6,762 bases of DNA from an uncultured Actinomycetes bacterium. Its GTDB lineage: Bacteria > Actinomycetota > Aquicultoria > CAJVYJ01. The stretch is from NCBI GenBank assembly GCA_913009475.1, contig CAJVYJ010000102.1, positions 1 through 6,762 on the forward strand, written 5' to 3'. Below are positions 1 through 5,831 of this stretch, piece after piece. Each line of letters opens with the position of its first letter. The first letter of the stretch is position 1. The position numbers and the translations under genes are program-made. The notes beneath the pieces were generated by a model that did not search any database, had not been told where the DNA came from, and saw nothing but the letters and a program-made list of their open reading frames with translations.

Positions 1-2041
1 TTTGGGCTGCGTCCGCGGGTAATTCATCATAATGGGAGAAGCTGATAGAATAACTGCCGCGACCACCGGTTATCGAGCGTAATTCCGTCGAATATTTCGC
101 GATTTCTCCCAAGGGAACCTTAGCTTTTATCAGCTCTTTCCCCACCAACGGTTCAATGCCGATTATCTTGCCGCGCTTACCGCTAAGATCGCCCATAACG
201 TCACCCGTGTTTGCGTCCGGTACGATGACCTCGATATTATATATGGGTTCCAGCAGATATGGCTTTGCTTCCATAACCGCTTTTTTAAAAGCCAAAGAGC
301 CGGCTATCTTAAAAGCCATTTCCGAAGAGTCGACCGGGTGATAAGAGCCGTCAACCAAAGTAACTCGGAAATCAACGGTTGGATAATGGGTAAATACGCC
401 TTTTTCCATCGATTCACGAATGCCTTTTTCCACTGCCGGAATATAATTTTTCGGGACGGCCCCGCCAAATATTTTATCGACAAACTCAAAACCTTCTCCT
501 CGCGGCAACGGCTCCAACTCTATCCATACGTCGCCGAATTGCCCCCGTCCACCCGTCTGCTTTTTATATCTGCCCTGTACTTTTACTTTTCTTTTAATGC
601 TTTCCCGATAAGCTATCTTAGGGGCGGAAGTTTCGACTTCCAGTCCAAATCTCCTTGCTAATCTATCCAGGATTATCTCTAAATGCAGAAAACCAAGGCC
701 GGACAAGATATTTTCGTGAGTAACCGGATTGCGTCTAAACGATAGTGTTCTATCTTCCTCCGTCAATTTATGTAGCGATGACCCTATCTTTTCATCATCA
801 CTTTTTGCCTTTGGCTTTATCGCCAAAGCCACCAGAGGTTCGGGAAGATCGATGACTGGAAATATAATCGGGCCGTCGCTGTCCGCTAAAGTGTCCCCGG
901 TGTTAGTTACCGTTAATTTAGGTATGGCGCCTATATCTCCGGCTGTTATTTCTTTGGTTTCCAGTTGTTCTTTGCCCATCATGTAGTAGAGATGACTAAC
1001 TCTTTCTTTCTTATCATGACTATAATTAAAAATATGTGAATCAGCCCGCAGTGTTCCGGAAAAAACTCTTACCAGGTTCAATTTCCCCACGTAAGGGTCG
1101 GAAATCGACTTAAAAACAAAAGCCGACATATCTGAGCCGGCATCGGGTTGGCGGAATATCCTCTTATCTTTATTATCCGGATCATTGCCAACGATATCAC
1201 CACGATATCTGGGCGACGGCAGACAACGTATGATTTCCTTTAATAACTCCGTCGAACCCACGTTATTTAGAGCCGAACCACAGAGAACCGGCGCTAGTTT
1301 ATTTTCATGGACCGCTTTTTTTATCCCGGCGATCATCTCGTTCGTGCTTAGTTCACCATTGTCAAAATAGTTTTCCAATAAATTGTCATCAGACTCGGCG
1401 ATAGCTTCCATCAACTGTTCTCGGTAAGTGTTTAATTTGTCTTGGAGTTCACTAGGTATGCTTGTTTCAATCATCTTGTCGGATGCAAAGGTATATGCCT
1501 TGTCTTCCAGTATATCGATTATACCGTTGAAATCAGCCTCTTTTCCTATCGGCAACTGCAATGCGGCTACGGTCTTACCGAAATACGCTTGTAAATCAGT
1601 CAGTATCTTGTCAAAATCAGCATTCTCCTTATCCAATCTATTGACAAAAAACATCCGCGGATAATTATTATCTTCCATCAAAGACCAAGCTTTTTCAGTT
1701 TGTACTTGGACGCCGCCTACCGCATCGACTACGATAATACCACCGTCAACTGCGCGTTTGGCGGATATAACCTCGCCGATAAAATCAGCATAGCCCGGTG
1801 TATCGACCAGGTTGATCTTATGTTCATTCCATTCGCAGGCGGCTACTGCCGTGTTGATAGATATCCGTCTCTTTTTTTCCTCGGGTCCATAGTCAGTTGT
1901 TGTCTGTCCGTTATCTATTCTTCCTAAACGATCGATGGCGCCGGTTGAAAAGAGCAGGGCTTCAGCTAAAGAGGTTTTTCCCGAACCACTGTGTCCAGCC
2001 AAAATAACATTGCGAATTTTTTCCGTGGTGTAAGATTTCAT
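1..2041 (-). CDS. fusA2: Elongation factor G-like translational GTPase (FusA2/EF-G2 type), C-terminus cut by window edge
   Basis: I translated the minus strand from ATG at 2041 and found an open frame of 680 codons running off position 1; probably only about ten C-terminal residues are missing. An AAGGAGA ribosome site sits 4 nt upstream of the ATG. The G domain is clear: P-loop GHSGSGKT (residues 16-23), switch I region KRRISINT (57-64), G3 DTPGYADF (80-87), G4 NRLD (134-137). Further on are an EF-G domain II, a domain IV with QTGGRGQFGDVWIELEP (near residue 490), the tip loop HPVDSSEMAFKIAG (near 567), and a C-terminal domain V ending in FSHYDELP. The family binds ribosomes and hydrolyses GTP. 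Canonical EF-G has AHIDAGKT and DTPGHVDF; here the catalytic His of G3 is Tyr (Y84) and the P-loop is glycine/serine-rich, both typical of the EF-G-like paralogs rather than the housekeeping fusA. The exact role of these paralogs is not settled. It stands alone, transcribed divergently from the FHA gene. Confidence 0.93.
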   Translation of the reverse strand, partial: MKSYTTEKIRNVILAGHSGSGKTSLAEALLFSTGAIDRLGRIDNGQTTTDYGPEEKKRRISINTAVAACEWNEHKINLVDTPGYADFIGEVISAKRAVDGGIIVVDAVGGVQVQTEKAWSLMEDNNYPRMFFVNRLDKENADFDKILTDLQAYFGKTVAALQLPIGKEADFNGIIDILEDKAYTFASDKMIETSIPSELQDKLNTYREQLMEAIAESDDNLLENYFDNGELSTNEMIAGIKKAVHENKLAPVLCGSALNNVGSTELLKEIIRCLPSPRYRGDIVGNDPDNKDKRIFRQPDAGSDMSAFVFKSISDPYVGKLNLVRVFSGTLRADSHIFNYSHDKKERVSHLYYMMGKEQLETKEITAGDIGAIPKLTVTNTGDTLADSDGPIIFPVIDLPEPLVALAIKPKAKSDDEKIGSSLHKLTEEDRTLSFRRNPVTHENILSGLGFLHLEIILDRLARRFGLEVETSAPKIAYRESIKRKVKVQGRYKKQTGGRGQFGDVWIELEPLPRGEGFEFVDKIFGGAVPKNYIPAVEKGIRESMEKGVFTHYPTVDFRVTLVDGSYHPVDSSEMAFKIAGSLAFKKAVMEAKPYLLEPIYNIEVIVPDANTGDVMGDLSGKRGKIIGIEPLVGKELIKAKVPLGEIAKYSTELRSITGGRGSYSISFSHYDELPADAAQ

Positions 2042-2045
2042 GATT

Positions 2046-2052
2046 TCTCCTT
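2046..2052 (-). promoter_or_regulatory. Ribosome binding site of the EF-G-like gene
   Basis: The minus strand reads AAGGAGA, then 4 nt, then the ATG at 2041. This supports that start codon over any internal ATG. Confidence 0.75.
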
Positions 2053-2145
2053 GTAGAGTTATAGAGAGCATGACTTACCTTTAAAGGATATCTTAAGGTC
2101 AAATTAATTTCAAATAAAATATATTTATTGTCTTTGCCCGTTGAG

Positions 2146-2174
2146 ATTTTATATTTATCAAATAAATAAATCAA
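2146..2174 (-). promoter_or_regulatory. Candidate sigma70 promoter for the EF-G-like gene
   Basis: On the minus strand, TTGATT (2174-2169) and TAAAAT (2151-2146) are separated by 17 bp. The predicted transcript starts near 2139, giving a leader of about 100 nt. A second, weaker candidate nearer the gene is TTGAAA (2113-2108), 17 bp, TATCCT (2090-2085). The region is very AT-rich, so chance matches are likely; the choice between the two is uncertain. Confidence 0.4.
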
Positions 2175-2180
2175 TAAATA

Positions 2181-2208
2181 TTGAAACTTTAGATATTAGT
2201 ACTATAAT
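2181..2208 (+). promoter_or_regulatory. Candidate sigma70 promoter for the FHA gene
   Basis: TTGAAA (2181-2186) is followed after 16 bp by a perfect TATAAT (2203-2208). Transcription would start near 2215, giving a leader of roughly 93 nt before the ATG at 2308. An 8-bp perfect palindrome TAGTACTA (2197-2204) overlaps the edge of the -10 element and could be an operator half, but it may be chance in AT-rich DNA. The rest of the 266-bp intergenic region (2042-2307) shows no RNA gene or coding potential that I can support. Confidence 0.55.
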
Positions 2209-2307
2209 ATTAATAGTTTTTAATTGGTCTGTCGATAAATGACAATATTTTAAAAATTCATTTTTTTATTAATCGGGTAGAAGAAATATCCTGAAATCAG
2301 GTGCTGC

Positions 2308-2805
2308 ATGTTTCATAATATGAAATGTCCTCACTGCGGAAAAAAAATTCGCAGTCAAGCGGTTTTTTGTTTAGATTGCGGCCGTCGTATAGACGACAAA
2401 GGTTATTCTATTGAAGGCGATACCGGTAAGATAGTCACTAAAGCCGATGGTGGAGGGTTTCTACTTACCGGCCCATTAGGCGATAGCATTGCCGAAAATC
2501 TTCAGGCGGCACCATATTTAAGAATCACCAAAGGACCGGACCGAGAGATGGTAATTAAGTTAATGGGCAATATTATTATTGGACGCCTGCGAAAAGAGAA
2601 TAATATAATTTTAAGCGACCCTTATATTTCTCGCCGGCATCTGGCAATAACCGCGTCGGGCCACCGATTCGTGTTAAAGAATATGAGTAAAACCAATGGA
2701 ACTAAGATTAACGGTGATTGCGTTGACGATTGTGTTCTCAAGGATGGGGATGTAATTGAAATCGGTTATACAGTCATGGTTTTTAAGTCTCAACAAGGGA
2801 AATAA
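2308..2805 (+). CDS. Zinc-ribbon and FHA-domain protein
   Basis: The product is 165 residues with no signal peptide or membrane segment, so probably cytoplasmic. The N-terminus is a zinc ribbon: C7-P-H-C10 and C21-L-D-C24 followed by GRR. A linker rich in Gly/Ala (about 28-68) leads to a C-terminal FHA domain (about 70-160). The FHA hallmarks are all visible: G92-R93, S108-R-R-H111, the T129-N-G131 turn, and LKDGDVIEIG near the end. FHA domains bind phosphothreonine peptides, so the protein is likely a reader in Ser/Thr kinase signalling; no kinase or phosphatase lies in the window. I chose ATG 2308 because AGGTG (2299-2303) precedes it by 4 nt; ATG 2320 (starting MKCPHC) would be 16 nt away. 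The partner and pathway cannot be told from the sequence. It is separated by 140 bp and a new promoter from the downstream exported-protein genes, so co-function with them is only possible. Confidence 0.9.
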   Translation: MFHNMKCPHCGKKIRSQAVFCLDCGRRIDDKGYSIEGDTGKIVTKADGGGFLLTGPLGDSIAENLQAAPYLRITKGPDREMVIKLMGNIIIGRLRKENNIILSDPYISRRHLAITASGHRFVLKNMSKTNGTKINGDCVDDCVLKDGDVIEIGYTVMVFKSQQGK

Positions 2806-2826
2806 TGCTCAAAGAGAAACCATAAA

Positions 2827-2840
2827 GTAGGTTGACCTAC
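2827..2840. repeat. Perfect 6-bp dyad overlapping a -35 element
   Basis: GTAGGT, two bases TG, then ACCTAC form a perfect inverted repeat. It overlaps the candidate -35 hexamer TTGACC at 2832-2837. A compact dyad in this position is typical of a repressor or activator operator; no regulator can be named. Confidence 0.5.
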
Positions 2841-2860
2841 AAACCCGCGGCTGCTAAAAT
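2832..2860 (+). promoter_or_regulatory. Candidate sigma70 promoter of the exported-protein operon
   Basis: TTGACC (2832-2837) and TAAAAT (2855-2860) are separated by exactly 17 bp, each matching consensus at five of six positions. The predicted start is near 2867, leaving about 80 nt of leader before the strong ribosome site of the WxL-like gene. The -35 lies inside one dyad (2827-2840) and the -10 overlaps the left arm of another (2851-2877), suggesting regulation. Confidence 0.6.
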
Positions 2861-2877
2861 ATAGCTAGTTTTAGCAG
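2851..2877. repeat. 9-bp perfect inverted repeat over the -10 region
   Basis: CTGCTAAAA (2851-2859) is mirrored by TTTTAGCAG (2869-2877) around a 9-nt spacer. The left arm contains most of the -10 hexamer and the predicted transcription start falls in the spacer. No T-tract follows, so an operator reading is better than a terminator of the FHA gene, though a weak terminator cannot be excluded. Confidence 0.45.
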
Positions 2878-2935
2878 GTAATATTAGTTAGGGATAGTTC
2901 ACTGCTTTAGTTGGAAAAGAAGATATATTCTAAAA

Positions 2936-2945
2936 AAGGAGGTGA
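2936..2945 (+). promoter_or_regulatory. Near-perfect ribosome binding site deciding the start of the WxL-like gene
   Basis: AAGGAGGTGA is fully complementary to the 16S 3' end. Two tandem in-frame ATGs follow at 2946 and 2949. Spacing from AGGAGG is 3 nt to the first and 6 nt to the second, which favours 2949. The strength of the site suggests high expression of a structural secreted protein. Confidence 0.8.
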
Positions 2946-2948
2946 ATG

Positions 2949-3434
2949 ATGAAAAAAATTATTTTTACCCTACTCTTGGTAAGTGCTGTCTTATTAATTA
3001 TGTTGGTTATGATGGGGCCGGTTTTTGCCGGTACGTCATCGGGAGTATCGGTTACCGTCACCGCTAAAAATATTTCTATTAGCGTCTCTCCGACTACTTA
3101 TAATTATGGTGTCTTGGCTTTAGGTACAACCACGGAGACCGCGTCCTCTTTTACGGCCACTAATGACGGCAACGTTACGGAAAACTTTTTAATCAGAGGC
3201 GCTGATACCGCTAACTGGGCTTTGGCGGCTACACCCGGAACCGATCAGTATGAGCATGATTGGAAACGAGGCAGCGGCAGTTATGCGGCGCTAACAACCA
3301 GCAACGCAGCAGCCGGAGGGTCGGTGTTGGCGGGGGCTAACTTGCCAAATTATAAATTTCAAATCCATATGCCGACATCAAGTGCGAGTTATGCGCAACA
3401 AGCCACGACTGTAACGTTTGTCGCCACTGAGTAA
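2949..3434 (+). CDS. Small secreted WxL-like beta-domain protein
   Basis: The product is 161 residues (162 if ATG 2946 is used). A Sec signal peptide is clear: MKK, a long hydrophobic core, and cleavage after VFA near residue 27. The mature part is rich in Ser, Thr, Ala and Gly with alternating hydrophobics, as in a secreted beta-sandwich. It begins with an ISVS.T...YG.LALGTTT segment, then carries a WxL motif (W90-A-L92), a second Trp (W105) and a C-terminal FQIHMPT ... VTFVATE strand pair. The same pattern recurs in the C-terminal domain of the next gene's protease, so the two domains are paralogous. It has no LPXTG signal and no second membrane helix, so surface attachment, if any, would be non-covalent. 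By analogy with Gram-positive WxL proteins it may bind the cell wall or a membrane-anchored partner; that is inference. Alternatives are a free extracellular or filament subunit. It is first in a probable operon and has the strongest ribosome site. Confidence 0.82.
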   Translation: MKKIIFTLLLVSAVLLIMLVMMGPVFAGTSSGVSVTVTAKNISISVSPTTYNYGVLALGTTTETASSFTATNDGNVTENFLIRGADTANWALAATPGTDQYEHDWKRGSGSYAALTTSNAAAGGSVLAGANLPNYKFQIHMPTSSASYAQQATTVTFVATE

Positions 3435-3451
3435 ATTTAAGATCATCGGGT

Positions 3452-3484
3452 TTAATAATCTCAATAAAATATTGAGATTATTAA
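3452..3484. repeat. 15-bp perfect hairpin between the WxL-like gene and the protease gene
   Basis: TTAATAATCTCAATA (3452-3466), loop AAA, and its exact complement (3470-3484) form a 33-nt stem-loop 17 nt after the first stop codon. The stem is AT-rich with only two G-C pairs and no U-tract follows. It may be an mRNA 3'-end stabiliser or partial attenuator lowering protease relative to the upstream protein, or a DNA-level palindrome. Confidence 0.7.
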
Positions 3485-3510
3485 GTGCTGTAAAAAATTA
3501 GGCGGTAAGG

Positions 3511-5196
3511 ATGAATAAAATACCGGCGATTGCCGCGAGTTTATTAATAATGGCCTCATCCCTGGCAATGGCCAGTCCTTCAATGGTGCTTAAAGAGAAG
3601 TCGCGGCCCAGAACGGTCTCAGTGACTACGGATGAATTTGCTCCGGACCAGATAGTAGTAAAGTTCAAAGCGACTGCTGATGATTCAGAAATCGAGCAAA
3701 AAATCGTTAATGATGGTGACGGCAAGGTTTACGAAAGCCCTTATGAAAAAGTAAAAGTCTTAAAGATACCGCTGGGAACTTCGCTGAAACAGGCTATGCA
3801 ACGTTACCGCGGGGACAATCGGGTTGAGTATGTAAAACGAGATTATGTGATGAAAGCTACCATGGTACCGACTGACCCGTACTATTCGCTACAATGGAAT
3901 TTTTTTAATTCCACCTACGGCGGTATAAATATGCCGGCTGCCTGGGATAAAAGCAGCGGTCAAGGGGTCGTGACGGCTGTAGTCGATACCGGTGTCGCTT
4001 ATGAAAATTATGGCACTAAATACGCGCAAGCGCCGGACTTGGCCGGAGTTAACTTTATTCCCGGTTGGGATTTTATTAACAATGATTCTCACCCTAATGA
4101 TGATGATGGTCATGGAACTCATGTTACCGGGACAATAGCCCAATCCACCAATAATGGTATCGGTACCGCCGGTATTGCCTATAATGCCTCCATAATGCCG
4201 GTGAAGGTGCTTGACCAAAATGGTAATGGCAGCTATGTTCAGGTAGCTGACGGTATTAGATACGCGGCTGATCACGGCGCTAAGATAATTAATATGAGTC
4301 TGGGCGGTACGGTTCCCGATACATATTTAGAAGACGCGGTTCGCTATGCATACAACAAAGGTGTTACCATAATTGCCGCGTCCGGTAACGACGGCGCTGC
4401 CGCCGTCGATTATCCGGCGGCTTATAATGCCTATGTTATCGCTGTCGGCGCTACCAGATATGACGAACAAAAAGCTTATTATTCCAATAGTGGCTCTGCT
4501 TTGGATATAACCGCTCCCGGCGGTGATGATACGGTCGATCAAAACGGCGACGGTTACATCGACGGTATTCTACAGCAAACATTCGCGCCGCCGAAATATA
4601 AAGTTTTCAACTATTATTTTTATACCGGGACGTCGATGGCGACTCCTCATGTCAGTGGTGTCGCCGCTCTGATTTTAGCCCGTAACTCCACCTTTACTCC
4701 CGACCAAGTAAGAAATTTTATTCAATCGACGGCCGAAGACCACGGGCCGCCGGGTTGGGACGCTGATTACGGGTGGGGGATAGTTGATGCCAATGCCGCT
4801 GTTCCTAATCTTTCAATTAGTTTAAATAGTGACGGCCAGGTTAATCTAGGGACAATTGCTCTGGGAGCTACGACTTCAACCCCTCCAGGCAGCGAAGAAA
4901 CCGTTATGGTCGACGCCGGACCGGCTGATCTGTCGATACGGTCTTCTGATTTCACCGCCGGCTCCAACCACTGGTTGCTGTCAACATCGGCCGGGCCGGA
5001 AGCGGTTAAATGGGAATTTTCACCAGATGATTTAACGTGGTATACATTTTTCGCTTCGGCAACCGATTATCCTTTAGCTGTCGGTGTTAATGGGGGTAAC
5101 CAACAACCAGTCTATTTTCGCCTGACTATGCCTACTAACACTATTTCTAATATTCAGCATAGTTCAGCGGTGACTATTGTAGCCAGTTCGCCTTAG
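3511..5196 (+). CDS. Secreted subtilisin-like serine protease (S8) with C-terminal WxL-like domain
   Basis: The product is 561 residues. The start at 3511 is preceded by AGGCGGT (3500-3506) at 4 nt spacing. The signal peptide is cleaved near AMA (19-21). A prodomain spans about 45-115 (APDQIVVKF ... VEYVKRDYVMKA), which in the family folds the enzyme and is removed by autoprocessing. The catalytic domain covers about 119-430 with all S8 residues present: D159 in VVDTG, H201 in GHGTH, oxyanion N293 in ASGND, and S375 in GTSMATPH. Just before the Ser, D343-Q-N-G-D347-G-Y-I-D351 is a calcium-loop-like motif. The C-terminal domain (about 433-561) is a paralog of the upstream secreted protein: ISLN...NLGTIALGATT, W488-L-L490, W501, W510, and FRLTMPT ... 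VTIVAS at the end. It should act outside the cell as an endopeptidase, with the C-terminal module probably tethering it to the same surface site as the upstream protein. The substrate is unknown; candidates are neighbouring surface proteins or external protein. Confidence 0.93.
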   Translation: MNKIPAIAASLLIMASSLAMASPSMVLKEKSRPRTVSVTTDEFAPDQIVVKFKATADDSEIEQKIVNDGDGKVYESPYEKVKVLKIPLGTSLKQAMQRYRGDNRVEYVKRDYVMKATMVPTDPYYSLQWNFFNSTYGGINMPAAWDKSSGQGVVTAVVDTGVAYENYGTKYAQAPDLAGVNFIPGWDFINNDSHPNDDDGHGTHVTGTIAQSTNNGIGTAGIAYNASIMPVKVLDQNGNGSYVQVADGIRYAADHGAKIINMSLGGTVPDTYLEDAVRYAYNKGVTIIAASGNDGAAAVDYPAAYNAYVIAVGATRYDEQKAYYSNSGSALDITAPGGDDTVDQNGDGYIDGILQQTFAPPKYKVFNYYFYTGTSMATPHVSGVAALILARNSTFTPDQVRNFIQSTAEDHGPPGWDADYGWGIVDANAAVPNLSISLNSDGQVNLGTIALGATTSTPPGSEETVMVDAGPADLSIRSSDFTAGSNHWLLSTSAGPEAVKWEFSPDDLTWYTFFASATDYPLAVGVNGGNQQPVYFRLTMPTNTISNIQHSSAVTIVASSP

Positions 5197-5212
5197 ATAT
5201 GATGTAAAAAAA

Positions 5213-5218
5213 AGGAGG
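5213..5218 (+). promoter_or_regulatory. Strong ribosome binding site deciding a TTG start
   Basis: AGGAGG within AAAGGAGGT lies 7 nt before TTG 5226. The resulting N-terminus is MRR followed by a hydrophobic signal core, so the unusual start codon is well supported; the TTG at 5222 is out of frame. Confidence 0.8.
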
Positions 5219-5225
5219 TATTTGT

Positions 5226-5831
5226 TTGCGGCGCGTAAATTATTTACTGATAGCATCAGCATTTTTAATATTGATTATAACTTCCACTCCGGCATTGGCG
5301 AAGGTCGGTGTGGGTATCAATCTGGGTAAGATAAAAGTCAATCAACCGCTTTATGCCGGCGGCAGGTATAGTTTAGCTAAAATGTCCGTGATAAATACCG
5401 GCTCGGAATCGGGGGAATATAAACTTAGTATCAGTTACTTAGAGGGACAAAAGAAGTTAAAACCTGAGGCTGAGTGGTTTAAATTTTCTCCGGAAATTTT
5501 TTTTCTTAAACCGGGAGAAGCAAAACAAGTAGAGATAGATATACTCTTACCGTTAAACGCTGAAGCCGGTCAATATTTTGCCTTTGTTGAAGGGCAACCG
5601 GTTTCCAAAAAGAAAGGTATGGCGATAGGTGTTGCCGCTGCCGCCAAGTTAACATTTAGTGTTAGGTCATCAAGTTTATTCTGGTCGATTATTAATAGAT
5701 TGAAAGCCATAATTTTAAGTACGGCTCCATATTCATATATCCTCTTTGGCTTGTTGGCGCTGGTTTTAGTCTTAATAATTCTCAGGCGATATGTGACGGT
5801 TAGTATTAGGAAACGGGATACCAAGAAGTGA
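5226..5831 (+). CDS. Membrane-anchored exported Ig-like protein, DUF916/WxL-interacting-like
   Basis: The product is 201 residues from a TTG start, 29 bp after the protease. It has a signal peptide (MRR, hydrophobic core, cleavage near ALA at 23-25), an extracellular beta domain (about 26-155), a membrane helix (about 168-186, ILFGLLALVLVLIIL) and a basic cytoplasmic tail (RRYVTVSIRKRDTKK). The beta domain has the sequence WFKFSPEIFFLKPGEAKQVE followed by ILLPLNAEAGQYFAFVEG. That W..fSP...L.PGE.k.v.i...P..A..G.Y pattern is the one seen in the DUF916 (WxL-interacting) domain of Gram-positive WxL clusters and in related Ig-like domains. Its topology, outside domain plus single C-terminal anchor, also matches those partner proteins. 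I infer that it is a membrane anchor or scaffold for the WxL-like domains encoded just upstream. A generic Ig-like surface protein is the alternative. It overlaps the next gene by 4 nt, so the two are probably made together. Confidence 0.78.
   Translation: MRRVNYLLIASAFLILIITSTPALAKVGVGINLGKIKVNQPLYAGGRYSLAKMSVINTGSESGEYKLSISYLEGQKKLKPEAEWFKFSPEIFFLKPGEAKQVEIDILLPLNAEAGQYFAFVEGQPVSKKKGMAIGVAAAAKLTFSVRSSSLFWSIINRLKAIILSTAPYSYILFGLLALVLVLIILRRYVTVSIRKRDTKK

Noticed and set aside
338..661. 107-codon plus-strand open frame opposite the EF-G-like gene
   Set aside because: The minus-strand frame encodes unmistakable EF-G domains III-IV across the same bases, so this one is a shadow.
1962..2174. 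70-codon minus-strand frame crossing the start of the EF-G-like gene
   Set aside because: It overlaps the well-supported ATG and P-loop in a different frame and has no recognisable content.
2042..2307. Small RNA, riboswitch or mobile-element remnants in the divergent intergenic region
   Set aside because: The region is AT-rich with short ATAAAT-type repetitions but has no convincing long stem, conserved riboswitch core or terminal inverted repeats.
2805..2825. Six-codon open frame overlapping the FHA stop codon (MLKEKP)
   Set aside because: It is too short and has no supporting context; it is most likely chance.
2851..2877. Inverted repeat as an intrinsic terminator of the FHA gene
   Set aside because: The downstream arm is followed by GTAATATTA rather than a T-run, and the repeat coincides with a good -10 element, so an operator reading fits better.
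2949..3434. Small secreted protein as a TasA/camelysin or type IV pilin subunit
   Set aside because: There is no pilin-type prepeptidase motif with a Phe/Glu start of the mature helix, and no camelysin-like N-terminal pattern. The close match to the protease C-terminal domain is a better guide.
3452..3484. Hairpin as a strong intrinsic terminator
   Set aside because: The stem is almost all A-T and lacks a U-tract. The protease gene just after it has no promoter of its own that I could find, so full termination is unlikely.
3889..4275. 128-codon open frame on the minus strand inside the protease gene
   Set aside because: It lies wholly within the catalytic domain, has no ribosome site, and encodes low-information sequence rich in Ile, Gly and Val. 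It is an antisense shadow.
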